Of a DNA stretch of 54,214 nt, positions 53,248 to 54,214 are shown in pieces. The notes under the pieces are model-generated. The model was not told where the DNA came from. It saw only the letters and a list, made by a program, of their open reading frames with translations, and searched no databases. The stretch spans positions 1 to 54,214 of the forward strand of contig NZ_AHJE01000172.1 in NCBI RefSeq assembly GCF_000243095.1. Reading direction: 5' to 3'. The stretch's first letter is position 1. The number at the start of each line of letters is the position of its first letter. The translations under genes and the position numbers were made by a program. Source of the stretch: Cupriavidus basilensis OR16 (GTDB lineage: Bacteria; Pseudomonadota; Gammaproteobacteria; Burkholderiales; Burkholderiaceae).

Positions 53248-53335
53248 TTACCACTTCCTTCTCTTCGCCACTCTCGATCGCTTCCACCAACCTGGAGAGG
53301 CCCGATTTGGCGTCGTGCATGTTCACAATCAGCAT
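53198..53335 (-). pseudogene. Phd/YefM-type antitoxin, truncated
   Basis: 45 aa. The N-terminal DNA-binding part is typical (MLIVNMHDAKSGLSRLVEAI, then EEKEVVIAR), but the usual continuation that wraps the toxin is missing. The frame runs on for 13 unrelated residues inside vapC and stops. The junction falls on TGCCCG, where IAR codons and the vapC start region (ATGCCCG) would share sequence. This fits deletion between 6-bp repeats. It could still bind DNA but should not neutralise VapC. Confidence 0.75.
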
Positions 53336-53448
53336 GGCAGGCTCCGCTTCGTCTAGCTAATCAATTAGCTAAGCCTAGCATCCGACGCCCGTGACCACAA
53401 GCGTTCCCTCCTCGTCGCCGCTCTATGGCTAGCCGTAGGCCGCGTCTC

Positions 53449-54214
53449 CTAGACCAGCCCGATATCCACCGCCCGGGTATCGGGAAACACATGCGCCAGG
53501 CGCGCGTCGTCCAGCCCGTAAAGCCGCTTGAACATCCCGCCCAGCATCGCGCGGTACTCGTTGAGCACTGGCCAGTCGCGATTCTGGTTCAGCGTGCGCT
53601 GCTCCACCGCGACTTGCTCCCCGGCGATGCGCCCGCCACGCACGGCGCCGCCGGCTACCCAGTACACCGTGCCGTGGCCGTGGTCGGTGCCACGCGTGCC
53701 GTTCTCGCGGAAGGTGCGGCCGAACTCGGAGACCACCACCACCGTGGTCTTGCTCCACACCGGCCCGATCTCGTCCGCGAATCCGGAGATGCCGCGCCCG
53801 AGGTTATCCAGCAGGTTGGCCAACTGCCCCTGCGCGCCGCCCTGGTTCACGTGCGTATCCCAGCCGCCGACATCGATAAAGCCGAGATTGAAGCGCTCGC
53901 GCATCAGGCCCGCCATGCGGCGCGCTTCCACCTCGAAGCCCTTGGCGCTGAGCGCGCGGCGGTTGGCCGCCTGCATCTCCTGCATGCGGCCTGCCATGTC
54001 AGGCTCGGCCTGCGCGGGCAGGTTCGCGGTCATCATGCTGTTGCGGCGCTGCATGGCCTCGGCCTCCTGCGCCACGGTCTGGCGCAGCTCGAAGCCCTCG
54101 TTGATCAGTGACTCGAAGCGCGTGCCGCGATACATCTGCGCGAGCACGCGGGTCTGGCGCTCGTCGAAGGGCGTGCGTCCGGTACCCTTCAACGAGACAT
54201 TGGGCACGGTGAGC
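53449..54214 (-). CDS. DUF1501 family protein, C-terminal part
   Basis: The gene enters from the right edge, so its N-terminus is missing; about 254 codons are here. Recognisable are FIDVGGWDTHVNQGG, VVVSEFGRTFRENGTRGTDHGHGTVYWVAGG and the C-terminal VFPDTRAVDIGLV. DUF1501 proteins resemble alkaline-phosphatase/sulfatase-fold exported proteins, usually paired with a DUF1800 gene upstream. The role is unknown. Confidence 0.9.
   Translation of the reverse strand, partial: LTVPNVSLKGTGRTPFDERQTRVLAQMYRGTRFESLINEGFELRQTVAQEAEAMQRRNSMMTANLPAQAEPDMAGRMQEMQAANRRALSAKGFEVEARRMAGLMRERFNLGFIDVGGWDTHVNQGGAQGQLANLLDNLGRGISGFADEIGPVWSKTTVVVVSEFGRTFRENGTRGTDHGHGTVYWVAGGAVRGGRIAGEQVAVEQRTLNQNRDWPVLNEYRAMLGGMFKRLYGLDDARLAHVFPDTRAVDIGLV

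Overview
The window is GC-rich DNA from a betaproteobacterium, most probably Cupriavidus or a close Burkholderiaceae relative. The basis is codon use, six periplasmic binding receptors of the Bug/TctC type in 54 kb, two phasins of polyhydroxybutyrate granules, a CzcE-type metal-resistance protein, and the gene styles (purT, ohr/ohrR, FUSC, Gram-negative porin, DUF3311-symporter pair). It reads as an accessory catabolic region: short operons for uptake and breakdown of organic acids and acyl-CoAs, each with its own regulator.

Layout. 1-5741: minus-strand operon of a PEP-mutase/isocitrate-lyase-like lyase, a LeuC/LeuD-type isomerase, a PEBP-like protein and two Bug receptors, divergent from a GntR regulator. 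5766-9951: DUF427, an Asp/Glu racemase, purT, a short-chain dehydrogenase and an Rrf2 regulator. 9991-15957: a type II NADH-dehydrogenase-like flavoprotein sharing a DNA motif with the Rrf2 promoter, a secreted PEBP protein, a 55-aa membrane protein, a broken SH3 protein, an acyl-CoA synthetase, an SDR and an ABM monooxygenase. 16303-17640: two phasins flanking a DUF3096 membrane peptide. 17947-20923: CoA-transferase, Bug receptor and enoyl-CoA hydratase. 21004-23681: a close relative of E. coli penicillin G acylase. 24614-28177: galactarate/talarate-type dehydratase, Bug receptor and LacI regulator with two operators.

28494-35127: CPBP protease, then an operon DUF3311 / sodium:solute symporter / amidohydrolase / CobW-type metallochaperone, then FUSC. 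35267-40030: beta-oxidation-like operon (Bug, DUF35 protein, thiolase-like protein lacking the nucleophilic Cys, bifunctional hydratase-dehydrogenase). 40231-41247: hipBA with a gutted toxin. 41256-45113: CzcE, LysR, ohr/ohrR and a porin. 45472-48969: Bug, GntR, RidA and esterase. 49200-54214: DUF4440, secreted proteins, methyltransferase, gamma-carbonic anhydrase, a damaged phd-vapC pair and the end of a DUF1501 gene.

The most striking property is the number of broken reading frames. At least a dozen recognisable genes carry one-base slips in short homopolymers, a 20-bp or 4-bp tandem duplication, or internal deletions, several beside short direct repeats. Either this replicon segment is decaying or the assembly has many local errors; the sequence alone cannot decide. 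Two toxin-antitoxin loci are affected in opposite ways: HipA is destroyed with HipB intact, while VapC is intact with its Phd antitoxin truncated.
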